A stretch of 64,000 nucleotides of DNA, taken from positions 37,802,059 through 37,866,058 of the forward strand of contig NC_064755.1 in NCBI RefSeq assembly GCF_011397635.1. Direction: 5' to 3'. The DNA is from Epinephelus fuscoguttatus. Lineage: Eukaryota > Chordata > Actinopteri > Perciformes > Serranidae. The position numbers and the translations under genes are program-made. Positions 13,601 through 25,600 of the stretch are shown here, piece after piece. The notes beneath the pieces were generated by a model. The model was not told the DNA's origin, made no database searches, and saw only the letters and a program-made list of their open reading frames with translations. Every line of letters begins with the position of its first letter. Positions within the stretch are counted from its first letter, which is position 1.

Positions 13601-16600
13601 AGAAAAGTATTGGTCCAAGCACAGAACCTTGTGGGACTCCATGACTCTATGTTTTTTTCTCACCACCGTTGGCAAGTGGTTGTTCATGGGGGAATTATAG
13701 GGTCTCTGCAAATTCAGTTAAAGGGTATGGAGATCAACGCCTCCGCCCGCTCGACACAAGCATACTCGGGCATACTATAAGCGGAGCGAACTCCGCGAGG
13801 AATGTCCACATTCATTCGGGCTTTCATAGTCAAGCACACTTCTGCGTTGTAGTTTCCTGAAAAAATGTCCATGAAAAATCCCGTAAAATCTGAGCTTTGC
13901 GCGCACAAGGCTTGCGGACGTCCACGGAATCCGTTCCGCGTATGTTCCACCCAAGTATGTTCGGGCCTTAACGCGCATGTCGCGGAGCGGTGAACAAACC
14001 AAACAACACAATGTCAGGAGAAATTGAAAAGATATGCCGTCTATGTAAAGTCAACTTGCTAATTAAGGAGTCATTACATGTTCACGAGTTTTATAAAGCT
14101 GCTCAAATGCCAAAGAGAGGCTATAAGTCATCGTTTCAGCGGCGACGCGTAATGCCAATTTTGTCAAGGTTTTCAACAACATCCATTTAAACACAGACAG
14201 TGGCAGAATTTCAGTCTTAGTATGACTGGATCTCAGTGCCACATTTGACACAGTGGACTACAACATATTTAGAACAACTCGAAAACTGGGTGCAACTTTC
14301 TGGCACAGTACTAAACTGGTTCAATTCCTACTCAACAGATAGGGACTATTTTTCTATTTTTTTATTGTGTGTAAAAATGAAAAATAATTTGTGTACCTGC
14401 CCCCTGATTCAGATCCACTCTAAAATTGGATAGGTTCTTCCTTGGCCCATACTACACCCTTCTGCCAAGTTTCCTCCTTGGCATCTGTCCTTCTCTACTG
14501 TCCATTAATACCTTTCACTTGCCTGTCAAGTTTGTATAAAAAGCTGTTTGTTAAAACATCTCATACATGAAAAATGTTTTATACAGTAATAAGATGGTCT
14601 GTTTAACATAATAGTGCTATGCCTATGATGCTACAATACTGCTCAGTTTGCAGGTGATAGCACTGTTACTGCTGCTCCTAAAACATTTTAGACCAACCTA
14701 TTTCCCAGCACCTCTAGGGTCTTAGTCAAATCCAAGTCCAAACTTTGGACATAATCTTGGGTACTTGTGCTCCCAATAATAAATCTGCTCCATGTGAGTT
14801 GGCTGACTTAACCTCCATAAGGTTTACACATTTGTTTTGGGGCTGAACACCTCTCCATTCTGAGGCTGCTTCTTGTCCATGATGTGAAAAAGAGCCTGTT
14901 ACATTAAAAAAAGTACAAACTTCAGGCAAAGAGCGCACAAACTGTCCTGGCTATCACTGTTGGCAAGCATGGTCAGAAACAGAGCAGCCCTCCACAACCC
15001 TCTTTACTGCCCCCCTCCTCGTCCCCATCCCCGTCCATGGAAGAGCTTAGGGTGGATTACACCACATCAGCCACCAGTCACAAACATGGATATTCCACCC
15101 TGGCTTAGCTATCATCTTGTCCACCAAATACTTAAAAAAAAAGATGTAAATCTCCTTACTGGTTTGAGGGCAAGATGAATGAAAGGAGAAACTGTTACGA
15201 GAGGTATCACACAACTGACTTTATAACCAGTAACTTCACCAACTGTGTTTCACACTCAGCATCAGCAGCACACAAGGCCAAAAGCTAATATCCTCAGCTT
15301 CTCGGTAAAATTCAGTTGTACAGTTACACATCACTGTAAGTTATTAAGATAACGTTACAATAAGTCAAACCATAAGTTTAAATATCTTTATCAACAGCAA
15401 AACAGCACAAGGGAAGGCCAAGATAAGGAGAAGTGATGCTAAGGTTGCAAAATGTAGATTTTGTTAGTTTATTTGTAGTAAAAAAAATAACATTGACAGT
15501 TTACACTATTTGGCAGGTTGAAAACTGATGGACAAACCGTGCAGGGTTAGGTGGCATTAGAGGTAACAGGAACACGTTTACTGTCAAGACATTGGCATTA
15601 CCAAAAATATTACTTAAATTCGAGGTTTGAATTCAACATGTAGAGCCTAAACTGTACATTGTGTATGCTGTTCATCTTGTAATAGAATTCCACGTTGAAA
15701 TACAATGGATCCGGGCAGCAAATTAATGGAAATCAATCATTCAAAGGGTTTAAAATATGTTTTTAATTTAGCAGCTGCAGTGCAGCTTTGTGGGTTGCTT
15801 ACCTGTTAAAGTGCAACAGGAGGTAACTGGTCATTTACACCTTTTATACGTAATAAGTGTGAAATAAGAAAATCTAATTTTTCTGGTATCTGTCCAGTTG
15901 TTTTTACTTTTAAGAAGTGTCATCAGTTGTTTGAAAGTGGAAAAAGACAATTAATAGATGCCATCACAATGGGGTCTAATCACCAAAAACTTTTCACATT
16001 TCTCATACTTATGTGCACATGTAAATAAATATTCTTTTCTCTCAGAACGAGTCTCTCCTGATTGAAATATCTTCAGAGCACTGAATAAACTTACAGCTAA
16101 TGCAAACCAAACATTTCCTGGTGACTACTTTTATTATGAAATAGTCCGCAGAGATGCAATGTATTTGTCAATGGGAAAAGCACTACCAGTACTGTTCATC
16201 AAACATGGGCCTACAAAACAAGACAACAGTCATTTTCAGCACTTGTTGGAGGCGGATCAGATATATCGCACAGGCACTTTTGCTTTTCACTTTGAAACTG
16301 AATCCTCCACCATCGTCTTGTCAGTCAACTCTCCGCACTCTCATCACATGATAAGTGAAGTCTGACTTCTACTCTGTGCTGCAGCTCAGCAGACACTTTC
16401 AGTTTATAGGTGTAGCATCCACCGTACAACTATGTATTGAGAAAAATAAAGCAAAACAATGATGAGGGCGGCTGGCCCAAACACCATGTAACACCGGTAT
16501 CACCAACTACTGTAGCAAGCCTAGTAGCTATCCACAGTTACCAGAAAGTATCAGTGTAAGTCCCTGGCAGTTACTATGCCCAGTAGAAGAAACAGCAGAC

Positions 16601-19600
16601 AGTGGAACAACAAAATGGGCCCTATTTAGATGGTCTAAAGCAGACGGCAGAGGGCGCATAATCCATGTCGCAAGTGTCATTGCTATTTAGATGCAGGCGC
16701 AGTTGTCATTTTCACACCCTGCGCCCTCGTCGTCTAACTAGCAAATGAACTTGCACTTCTCTGGGTGTGTTGGTCTAAAAATGAGGAGTGGTCAGGCGCA
16801 GTCATGGCGCGTTGCTAGTTAGATGACGTAAAAAGCAAATGCGCCAGTGACCAACACAAACCTGGTCTAAAGTCAACGGCGCAGTATTTCGCTGTTAAAC
16901 AAGTTAGTAATATGCGTCTCTAGGCGGGTGCACAATGCGCGTGCACTCTGCTCAGACACACACGGAGCAGCCACACAAATGCAAAAGATAACAAATAAAA
17001 ATATGATTACAATGTGAAAGGTTATTATTGTGCACATTAAAATATTTCTCAGAAACACGTCTTAATGGTCAGTCATTAATCAGAATGATCTAATCGCAGT
17101 AATAATCATCATAATCAGTAATAATAACAAATGAAACTGTGAAATTATCTGACCAATCAATCATTTTTTTTGATTGAAAACCAAAGCCCACACATTGCAT
17201 ATATTTTAACATGTTATATGAGGCTACATTATATATTATATTATTATATTGTTATCTGAGTGTAGAGAGGACACACATGCAAATAAGAGACAGAACACAG
17301 CTCTAGGAAACATGTGAAAACAATTAACAAACGTGGGTGGGGGAGAAAACGCTGAACAGGTCCTAGCTGCAGGATCAGCACCTTGGGGAGCTCCGTGGCA
17401 GTCCTGACAGCTGTGCTCTGTTATATGATGAAAACAAGTTTGAATAATATTCCGCAGATATTTAGTAAGACCTTTCTTGTATTAGTGATCCCACGCCTGC
17501 TTTACCTCGGGGAGCATGGGTGCCCGTCCCCGTAGATCTGGTTCTGACGGGCCTTCACCTCCCGCACGATCCATCTCCTCAGCTGTAAAACGCTCACTCT
17601 TTCCAGTCGGTAGGTCCGCCATCTAACTAGCTCTCCGCCATGTGCTCCAATCGCGCCTCTTTTAAAGGGAATGAGAGGTGACACTCTGATTGGCTTATTG
17701 AATGATACGCCCAAAACACACCCATGACTAATTCACAGAGTAAGTCCAACCCTTTCAGACTCTCCGCCATGGCGCACAGTCTGAAAATGCGCTGTCTAAC
17801 TAGCAAGTGACTGGGACACGCCCATGTGCCGCACGCCTGGCGCTTTGCGTTTTAGACCATCTAAATAGGGCCCATTAACTCTATCCATCAAAAGAGCACA
17901 TACCTACCAACACATACCTACCAACAGATGCAGGAAAAATCACGCAATCTAGAGATATCTGCTGCTTCACTCGAACTCAAAATCAACTCATCAAAAACCA
18001 AGGTAGTGCGCATCAACAACAAGAACAACTCTCCAATAATCATGGATCAAAATCAGTTAGAGGAGGTAGCCAGTTTTACATACCTTGGAAGCATAATTAC
18101 TGTGGATGGGGGAGCAGATGAAGATGTCGTGGCCAGAATAGGAAAAACAAGGACAATATTCAACATTTTAAATAAAATCTGGAAAGCAAAAAACATATCA
18201 CTCAAGACTAAACTGCAAATCTTCAACTCAAATGTCAAATCCACCCTACCCTACGGATCAGAAACCTGGAAGATGACCACCAACATCTGCAACAAACTCC
18301 AGACATTCTTCAACCGCTGCCTCCAACGCCTCCTTGGAATCTACTGGCCCAACACCATCTCAAATGTGAACTTGTGGGATCTCACTAAGCAAGAACCGCT
18401 GGAGAGCCAAATCAAGAGGAGAAAAAGGAATTGGACAGGCCACACACTCAGAAGACCAAACACCTCCATTATAAAACACGCACTAACATGGAACCCGCAA
18501 GGCAAGAGGAAGCAAGGAAGACCTAAAGCCACCTGGAGAAGAATCACAGAGGAGGAGATGAAGGCGGAAGGGCTGTCATGGCGACAACTGACTAAGAGGG
18601 CACAAGACCGAAGAGGATGGAGGAGTTTCGTCAATGGCCTATGTTCCTCGGGGAATTTTAAGGCCTAAGTAAGTATGTAAGTCAAAAGAGAAAGAGTCTC
18701 GATGTTGAACAAATTTTGGGGCCAACATTTTAAACCAAAAAAAAAAAAATAGCATTATGAAATATTTCCCAGTGTACATAACTTGCTACGGAGAAATGGA
18801 TGTGACCCATACAGTTCACTTCATCCAGTCAGTAATCTCTTGTAAGCAGATATCCAACAAGAGGTTTCCTTTCTGCCCTTTCCACATAGATGGAGGGGAT
18901 TCACTATAGCCATTTCAATAATCTGTCCAGATATAAAAACACACAACAGAACCAAGTATTCCAGACAACATCTGGCCAGCTGCATTTTCACGAGGATAAA
19001 CAGGTGCAATTCTTCTTCCACTGCAAACTGGTTGTGGTATAATGACGTTACAGTAGAGATGACCTTTATGAGATAATATTTTGATTACAGCCACTGCAAA
19101 ATGAAAACACTAACACTACTCTTTTTTAATAGTCTGTAAGTTTATCCCTCGCTCAGCTACTGTTTTAGCTCAATTTCTGTCTCTTTCAAATGAATTACAC
19201 GTTTTACTTCTGCACTGCAGCAGCTGTAAGAAACTGAACTCTTAGATTCGGTGGATAAGAAGACCAAGATGTACGTTTGTAATCTGCTTGCAGCCTGAGT
19301 GAGAAGGGCATTTAGGAATCATGAGGATGTACATGTTCGTTCCCTTTGGTTATGTAAACGACTCAGAGGGAGTGGCCCAAACGTGAAGGGGATCATTGCC
19401 CCAGGTTGTCTGTGTGCTGCTGGTGAGTCTGCATGCCATTGCATAAGACTCTTTTCGGGCACTCTTCTCATATGCTGTCCTCAGTCCAAGGGATTTCTAC
19501 GCTCTCTGACTTACTCTGTCATCATTAGCGTGGCATGTGTGTGTATATTTAGTGTTTTGGTGTGTGTACTCTGTGGTTGGACAAGCATGACATTTAATAT

Positions 19601-22600
19601 TGTTTATTCCTTTTGTTATGTATTATTAATATCATTTATTAATTATTTTTCAGCATCAAGAGGAAAGAACATCGTCCCTGACGACCCCTAAATAGTGTCT
19701 GCAACTGTTACTACTTAAATTTCATTGAATAATTCATTTTCTAATTAGTTTTATGCTATGAATACTTCATTCAATATTCATGATTGCTTTTTATAGCACT
19801 TACTTTATAACAAAGTAAACAAAATGTGAAAAATAAAACAATAAATGCAGATTTTTTTTGCTCTCTTCCAAACAAATGGAGTTCTCATTGTGCAAAGTTA
19901 ATGTAAATCCATATGAAAAAAAATCATCTGTTTGGGTTTCAAATTATTTTTTCGCTGCAGCAACCATCTCCATAGCTCACTCTGTCAGTTGGTCGGTCCA
20001 CAAATGTTTCCCCACCCTTTGGTGGCCACAGTTTTTGCCCTAGGAGACTGAAATTTTACACGGAGGTAAAGTGTGTTTATGCATTCATGGGAGTGGCCTA
20101 TATTCACAGACCTGCCCAATATTTCATGGACAGATTGTTCATGAGCCCAAGTGGCAAAGAGAGGAAATGTGTCGATGCAATTGACCCTTCACTAAGTCCC
20201 GCCCCTGGACGCAGACTGGCCTACCAAAACGTAGCATCAGGCCGGCTCAGACCAGGGTCCGAAAACAACAGTTGTGCTCCATTGACTCTAATGCAATCGT
20301 TTCCGATTTCCTTCATTTTCAGGCTGGTTTTGTGCATTTGGATCTAAATGTTTGTTGAGTATTAATGATACTCGTTACCTGGAGAGGCTGGAAAAAGATA
20401 TACGTTTCTTCCCTGTTCCAAAACCAAAATCAAACCCTGAAAAGTGTAGGGTTAGCTAGCTAGCTACTGAAGATATAGCCTACTGAATGTATACACATGC
20501 TGCTTTTGCTTTTTAATGATTATAACAGTGAAACAAAGACTGACCCTGCTGTACAGGAACCAGTGAAGGGAAGCAGGGAAACTTTGCTGATATTCAACCA
20601 GCTGTCTGTCATCACAGTGTGTGCAGATGAACGTTGTTCGACTTCCCCCAGAGATCCCTGCCCATCTGGTGGTGGAGGTCCAGAAGAAGCGAAGCCAAAC
20701 ACTGTTCATCTGCACACACTGTGATGCCACACAGCTGGTTCAATATCAGCAAAGTTTCCCTTTATATTCATTGTCTTGTGTGGCGATCAGCAGTGATGCG
20801 TTGGTTCACTTTTACACTGTGATCTGTAGCCTATAGTTCGGCTTTAGCTTCTAACTATCTTTGTCTTTTTAACCTGTTGTTGCTGCTGGGGGACCTTGAA
20901 CACAACACCATCTCCAAAAAGGAAACAGAAAGCCCGACGTGCAATGAATGGAGACCTATTATCCTGCTTGAACACAGACGACTAAATTCTTTCAACAATG
21001 TGACCCAAAATAATGATAAAATAGATTTTATTGATGTAAAATAATTTTCCACCGGTCCACTGCGCTCTGAGTCTGGTGTCAGTGACACATGCTGCTCTGA
21101 GTCGCGCATCTGTCTGCTTGCGCTGCAGTGCGCGCCGAGGGTTTTAATTTTTAGTGTTAAATCAAAAGTTAAACACTACTTATCAGCAACCAGAAGTGTT
21201 TTTTCATTTGTGAATATTTTTTATCTTAATTCTAGGGTTGCAAGAAACTACCTTTTCGCCATAATTTGTAAGTTATTAGTTAGTTTTCGCTCAAAAAAAA
21301 AAAAAAAGTTGTTTGCTTGCTCATCCCTAACTAAAAGGATCACCTTCTTCTGAATATTAACTTTGTCCCTGGTCTATAAGCTGCTTATAGACCAGGGACA
21401 AAGTTAATATTCCATAACTTTCCACCACATGAACCACTAACAAACCCATCTTGCTTTTTGAAATACTGGGTGACATACTGTCGACCCTTTGCTTCTTTCT
21501 CCTCTCTTAGCTTCCTTTCTTTCCGTTTTTGGCTACCTGATTTTTGCAGTCTCCGCCTCCTTACCAGCTGTCTGTGACAAATTACCGGCGCACTGCAGCT
21601 GATCCAGTCGGACTGAACCATTTTACGTAAATAGAGAGGGGGGGCGTTAATGTTTCCAAAACAAATTAAGTTATTGTTACCAGTGCATTGTAAATAAAAT
21701 ATATTTGTGATTATAAGTTAGTTAATAACTTAGTGTCATATTATTTTTTGTCAGTATTATAATTTTATTAGGGGCCTCTCTGGGCCCCTCTTAATCATGG
21801 GCCCCTAGAATCCTTCTCCTTTTCCCCACTTTTCGGCGCCCCAGCTTGAGGGGCTAATGAAGGAATTCTTTCTTTCCATTGCAAACTCACGCTCACTCAC
21901 AGAAATATTTCACAAAGAAATAAAAGCCTCTTGTCTAAAATCAGTGGGATTTATATCAGCTTTCAGGAACAAAACAAACTGGTCAAATCCATCAACTGTT
22001 ACAGAAAAGGGTGATTTAAAGGATGTATGTACATCAACACACGTGTGTATATTGTGCAAGCATTAATGAGAGTCAAATGTCTCCCCATAGATCGGTGTGT
22101 TATCCCACTACTCTACCTGTTGATTGGACAGATGTTCTGAAACAGCCAGATGGAGTGCTGATGAGTGCATTTTCAGACCTATATATGTGAGCCAATATGT
22201 TCATGTATTTTGCTGCACTGTACTCTGCAATCCAACCACATTTGCACATCTGTGAAGCATCTGTGTGTGCGTGTTGTGGTAGATGCATGCCTGTGTCTGC
22301 ATGCAAACATGTGCTCTGTTTGTGTGTGCTAAATTGCTGGCTGTTGTGGAAATGTTGCTTAACAGGGCCTCAGCACGATAAAGGCAGTGATGAATTGAGC
22401 AGCCACCTGTGCGTGTGTGTGTGTGTGTGTGTTGTTTGTCTGCGTGGGTGTCATCCTAATGTAGAGCAGGCCTATTAGAGCCGACCTATTAGGGCTGTCG
22501 TGAGGGCTGCATACGGCCCTTTATGCCTCCCCTCTCCATTGCCAATCTCTAAAGAGGCCAGGAGAATAGATGGCCACCAGCGATAGCCATCGACAAGTAA

Positions 22601-25600
22601 GAGTTACTTAAAGGAGTGTCAGCAGGGATCAGTCAGAAGGGTTTAATATTAAATGAAGGACAGGCTCGGGTTCTCTCTCCTCTGTGAGGGGAGGACATTA
22701 GAGTCCCAATTACTGCTGGAGCAGATTATCATCAAGGCAGGGCACACAAAACACACATACACACAGGACAACGGGGAATCTCCGCAGTGTTTCCATTCAT
22801 CTTTGACTGACAAAGGCGACGTCTTAATGAGACAGACTAACTCTCCTTCTCTTCAAGCACAATTTCACACAGACAGAGCTGAAAAGTGGTAGGCGTACCT
22901 GCCAATTTTAATGACTAAACATTACGCCTATGCTTAAATGATTAGGTAATTTGAAGGCAACTGAGCAAAAGCACTGTAGAGGGGGATGAATGTGTTTGGA
23001 TAATGGATGATTTGGGAGTAACGGGACCTTTTAGAAGGTGCAGGCATTGAGGTTGTTGCCAGAAGTTGCATAGCAAACCACACACTCATGGTTATTCTTT
23101 GCCAGAGCTGCTTAACAGCTGAGTCATGACCCAAAAGTTAGAAGCTTTGAAGGTTTAAGGTTCATCCTTAATTAAAATTTTTGAGAAAATGTGCAGGTTT
23201 TTTTACACACATTTGCCCACGTTGGAGGTGCTCCTGTATGTAAAAGGACGCCAGATACACAAATTACACATTTAAACAGCTCCCAAATACAAAATGTTCC
23301 CTGGGATCTATATATATATAAATCAACAGGTGATTTCCTTCTTTTAGCAAAATCCTAAATGATTGAGAAGCTTTTTTCCACCTGGACCTTTATGCTCTGC
23401 CATTTCTCCTCTAATCATCACGCTGTAACCTGTGACAGGCTGTTATGATACCAGATCTATCGCACATTCACATATATGGTGTTCTTTGTCGAACTGCGAG
23501 CGTCATGTAGGTTGACATTACCAAATGTTTATGACAAAATCACTTGATGACGTGTGCGCACATCGAGAGAGGACAGGGAGAGACGCTGTGCTGCTGCCAG
23601 AGGAGCCGCCGAATGAGTTCGGCAAGTCACTAAAAGAGTCTGACAAGTCCGGGACTGATCATACAACATTCAGGACGCCACAGTTTATTCCACACTACTG
23701 AAGCTGCTCCTCTTTTTGGAACCACCACAAAATCAGTCATAATTCCACTTTCAGCCATGCTTGTTGTTGCCATACGTAACAGTATGACATCAGTATGTCA
23801 ACAAGCCAAAATATGGCTAGTATCACAGTGGGTGCGGTTACATGATGGCTTCTCATTCAGAATGAAATAAATATGAATGAAATCATTCAGAATTAAAGTC
23901 TTTCCAGGTAGTTCACATGGGAAATATTCATTCTGAATGAGGGTTTACACGGGAGATCAGTTCAATCACCTGTATTCGGGTCCGCGCAAGGTTTGGAGCA
24001 GGGAAGGCTTCTGATTGGATAGGGGGCCGGGCGGATGTTACGTGTTTACGTTTACCAGAAAAAAACACTGTAGTCCTCGCTCCGGATAACAAGATGCTTG
24101 ACGACGCCGTTCTTAGTGCCTTTTTCGGGTTTGTTTTGCTTATATTCTTGAAGCAGCAGTACGACAACAACCTTGTTCTGCTAATGCTTCATCTGTTGAG
24201 GAGGAGAAGAGAGGTAGAAGGTCGAAGAAGGGAGACAGAAGACCGTGCTGTGGTGAATGGAAACCGGTGAGTGCAACGAGTCCAACTGCTCTATCTCAGC
24301 CTGTTGCTATGCGCGCTATATACGTCATCGCGCCAGAAGGGCAAGGAAACGAGCATGCGCAGAAAGATCGGAATGAACTTAAAGAGGAATGAGTGTATAC
24401 AATAGGGTTGGGTCGGTATGAGGAAAAAAAAAAGGTCAGGTTTTTGTGAAAAACTGCATCAAGTTGGTAATACCGGATTTTCGCTACTTGGGGGCGCAAT
24501 TGACTCATTTAACATAAATGCTTACAAATAAATTTGCAGATTTAGCTTACTCAATCAGTGCAAACAAGGGTTGCCTCCTTCGTCTGGCTCAAAGCCAAAG
24601 TGTTGCCATAGTGGTGCATTCTTTGATTTCTTCGAGACTAAACTGTCCGCCATTATCGACTCCCCGGCATTGTTAAACAAACTCCAGGCTACAGTAGAGG
24701 CCTCGGCGCATGCGCACTCGCACTCCCTAGCTCAGTCCCCGCCCCAACCCCACCCCCCTCTCTCTCCTGCTCGCTGTGCGCTTGGCGAAGAGGCAGACAC
24801 AGGCTGTAAAATGACGTATGCAGTCCGGTCGGAGTACCGAACGGAATTGGTATTACCAAGAACCGACCCAACCCTAGTATACAAGTGCGAGAAATTCTTT
24901 CATTCAGAAGTAGAAACAGAATATTCCAGCCCCTTACATTTTCAATCGCATTGGCCAATTTCATTCCAAATTAAGTGTTTACAAGATCACTTTTAATAGG
25001 AGAGAACTTTCATTCCGAATGAAAAGGGAATTAAACTGTCCATGTAAACGTACTCACTTTGAATTTTTCATATCATATTAAAAAACACACCTGTATTATC
25101 TTGAACAAGATGAGTGCTGGACACGCAAAACGAAACCTACGTCCTTAAAAACACTCATTACAGTGTGAGCTTAATAAGGAACCAAACCCAATGTGTGGGA
25201 GTCCTTTGGCACTCAGGGCACCATTTCTTTTAATTGCACTGCGTTCTGGTTTACTCTTCCTGGGCCCTGCTCTACTTAAGACACAGCATAGTATACTGCA
25301 GATGCCTTTTAGCCAATTAATGCCCCAGGTCAGGATGCATGTGTAACTATAGCAGCGGCAGCAACTAATCCTCCTAACACTCTTTCAAAGTGCGTGGGTA
25401 ACACGCTGATCAGGATGCTTTTAACTGTACCCAAACTACATCTCCTGTTTGAGGACAATTAAAGAAAAAGATATAGTGCTCTGTGGCGATAGAGGAGCAA
25501 AAAAAAAAAAAATTGCACATATTTGCACGCAAACAGGAATCCAAATTAGCCCCACCTTTTCATAAAAATATCTGTTTATCTGACTCAATGTGTGATTCAG

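Larger units (their letters stand above)
23830..25055. mobile_element. Harbinger-like DNA element
   Basis: Diverged terminal repeats ggtgcggttacatgatgg and its partner ccatgtaaacgtactc, plus internal inverted tcattcagaatgaa copies, mark the ends. A possible first coding exon on the plus strand and a nested hAT element lie inside. Confidence 0.5.

Noticed and set aside
19299..19691. 130-codon frame with hydrophobic stretches
   Set aside because: No splice-site or family support; the hydrophobic run comes from T-rich intron sequence.
24571..24996. 141-codon open frame on the plus strand
   Set aside because: It runs across the border of the nested hAT element, so it cannot be an ancestral gene.
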